The notes under the pieces: generated by a model
Databases searched by the model: none
What the model was told of the DNA's origin: nothing
Seen by the model: the letters and a program-made list of their open reading frames with translations, nothing else
Program-made: the position numbers and the translations under genes
Source of the DNA: DAOOKJ01 sp035385585
GTDB lineage: Bacteria > Patescibacteriota > Minisyncoccia > UBA6257
Direction: 5' to 3'
Assembly: GCA_035385585.1 (NCBI GenBank)
Contig: DAOOKJ010000016.1
Coordinates: 1 to 5,699 of the forward strand
DNA length: 5,699 nucleotides
In this document: piece by piece, positions 5,528-5,699 of the stretch
How the letters are laid out: each line of letters begins with the position of its first letter
Numbering within the stretch: position 1 is the first letter of the stretch

Positions 5528-5662
5528 TTATTTGGATTTCTTGGCATTAATTCTTTTGGCTTTCTTAAAATGATATTTGTGGCTTTTGCAGGAAAGCCGC
5601 GCTGGCCTTAAAACTTTAATTTGCCTCACTTTTTCTCTTTGATTAATAATTCTTTTTTTCAT
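5528..5662 (-). CDS. Small, highly basic protein of unknown function, upstream of glyA
   Basis: This 44-codon frame (ATG at 5662-5660, TAA at 5530-5528) has a stop that abuts the glyA ATG with no gap (TAAATG). Eighteen of 44 residues are Lys or Arg, and only one (E10) is acidic. There is a short C-x2-H-x2-H cluster at 25-31 (CKSHKYH), but a single cysteine makes a zinc finger unlikely. Size and charge resemble small ribosomal proteins (bL34, bL35 and bL36 class), but I do not recognise the motif of any of them. The exact junction with glyA and the same-strand layout favour a real gene over a chance frame. The frame also stays open upstream of the ATG for 12 codons to the window edge, so the protein may be longer and truncated by the window. 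No Shine-Dalgarno sequence precedes the ATG. Confidence 0.55.
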   Translation of the reverse strand: MKKRIINQREKVRQIKVLRPARLSCKSHKYHFKKAKRINAKKSK

Positions 5663-5680
5663 ATTTTTATAAAGAAGTTT

Positions 5681-5699
5681 ACGGAGAACTGTTCTCCGT
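5681..5699. repeat. Perfect palindrome at the right edge (9-bp arms, 1-nt centre)
   Basis: ACGGAGAAC-T-GTTCTCCGT is a perfect inverted repeat, 18 nt upstream of the small ORF's ATG and touching the last base of the window. As DNA it could be an operator for a dimeric repressor. As RNA it would form an 8-bp stem with a 3-nt loop. The minus-strand sequence after it is not a T-run, so it is not a clear terminator for an upstream gene. It may continue beyond the window. Confidence 0.5.

Noticed and set aside
5664..5672. TATAAA just before the small ORF ATG as a -10 promoter element
   Set aside because: It ends only about 3 nt before the ATG, too close for a start site upstream of the codon, and there is no TTGACA-like hexamer 17 nt upstream.

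Overview
The window is AT-rich (about one third G+C by eye), gene-dense bacterial DNA in which every supported gene lies on the minus strand. Transcription therefore runs from right (5699) to left (1). Eight genes or gene pieces fit with almost no space between them. From right to left they are: a small, very basic, unrecognised protein; glyA (serine hydroxymethyltransferase); wecB (UDP-GlcNAc 2-epimerase); prs (archaeal-like ribose-phosphate pyrophosphokinase); an archaeal-type AMP phosphorylase (deoA superfamily); an excisionase/MerR-type HTH protein; a Doc/Fic-fold protein; and the first 21 codons of a radC-like gene that runs off the left edge.

The likely source is a Candidate Phyla Radiation (Patescibacteria) genome, probably metagenome-derived. 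This is inference from several things together: archaeal-type AMP phosphorylase and PRPP synthetase in an otherwise bacterial gene set, an SHMT with a mosaic sequence, very compact packing, starts with almost no Shine-Dalgarno sequence, and low G+C. TGA is used as a stop (end of the HTH gene), which argues against the Gracilibacteria/Absconditabacteria code in which TGA encodes glycine.

Region by region: 5528-5699 holds the small basic ORF, whose TAA directly abuts the glyA ATG, and a perfect palindrome at the window edge. 3169-5527 holds glyA and wecB, which overlap by 14 nt. 2282-3160 is prs, preceded by a near-ideal extended -10 element that would give a leaderless transcript. 747-2279 is the AMP phosphorylase, 2 nt after prs. 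78-790 is an HTH-Doc pair that looks like a toxin-antitoxin module. Its first gene overlaps the end of deoA, and its two genes overlap by ATGA. 1-64 is the radC start.

Functionally, prs and deoA form a ribose-phosphate/nucleotide pair. AMP phosphorylase releases adenine and ribose 1,5-bisphosphate from AMP, and Prs makes PRPP. The other genes of the archaeal/CPR AMP-to-RuBisCO route (ribose-1,5-bisphosphate isomerase and RuBisCO) are not in this window. glyA supplies glycine and one-carbon units. wecB makes UDP-ManNAc for surface sugars. No RNA genes, CRISPR arrays or insertion sequences are visible, and no non-coding stretch exceeds 40 bases.
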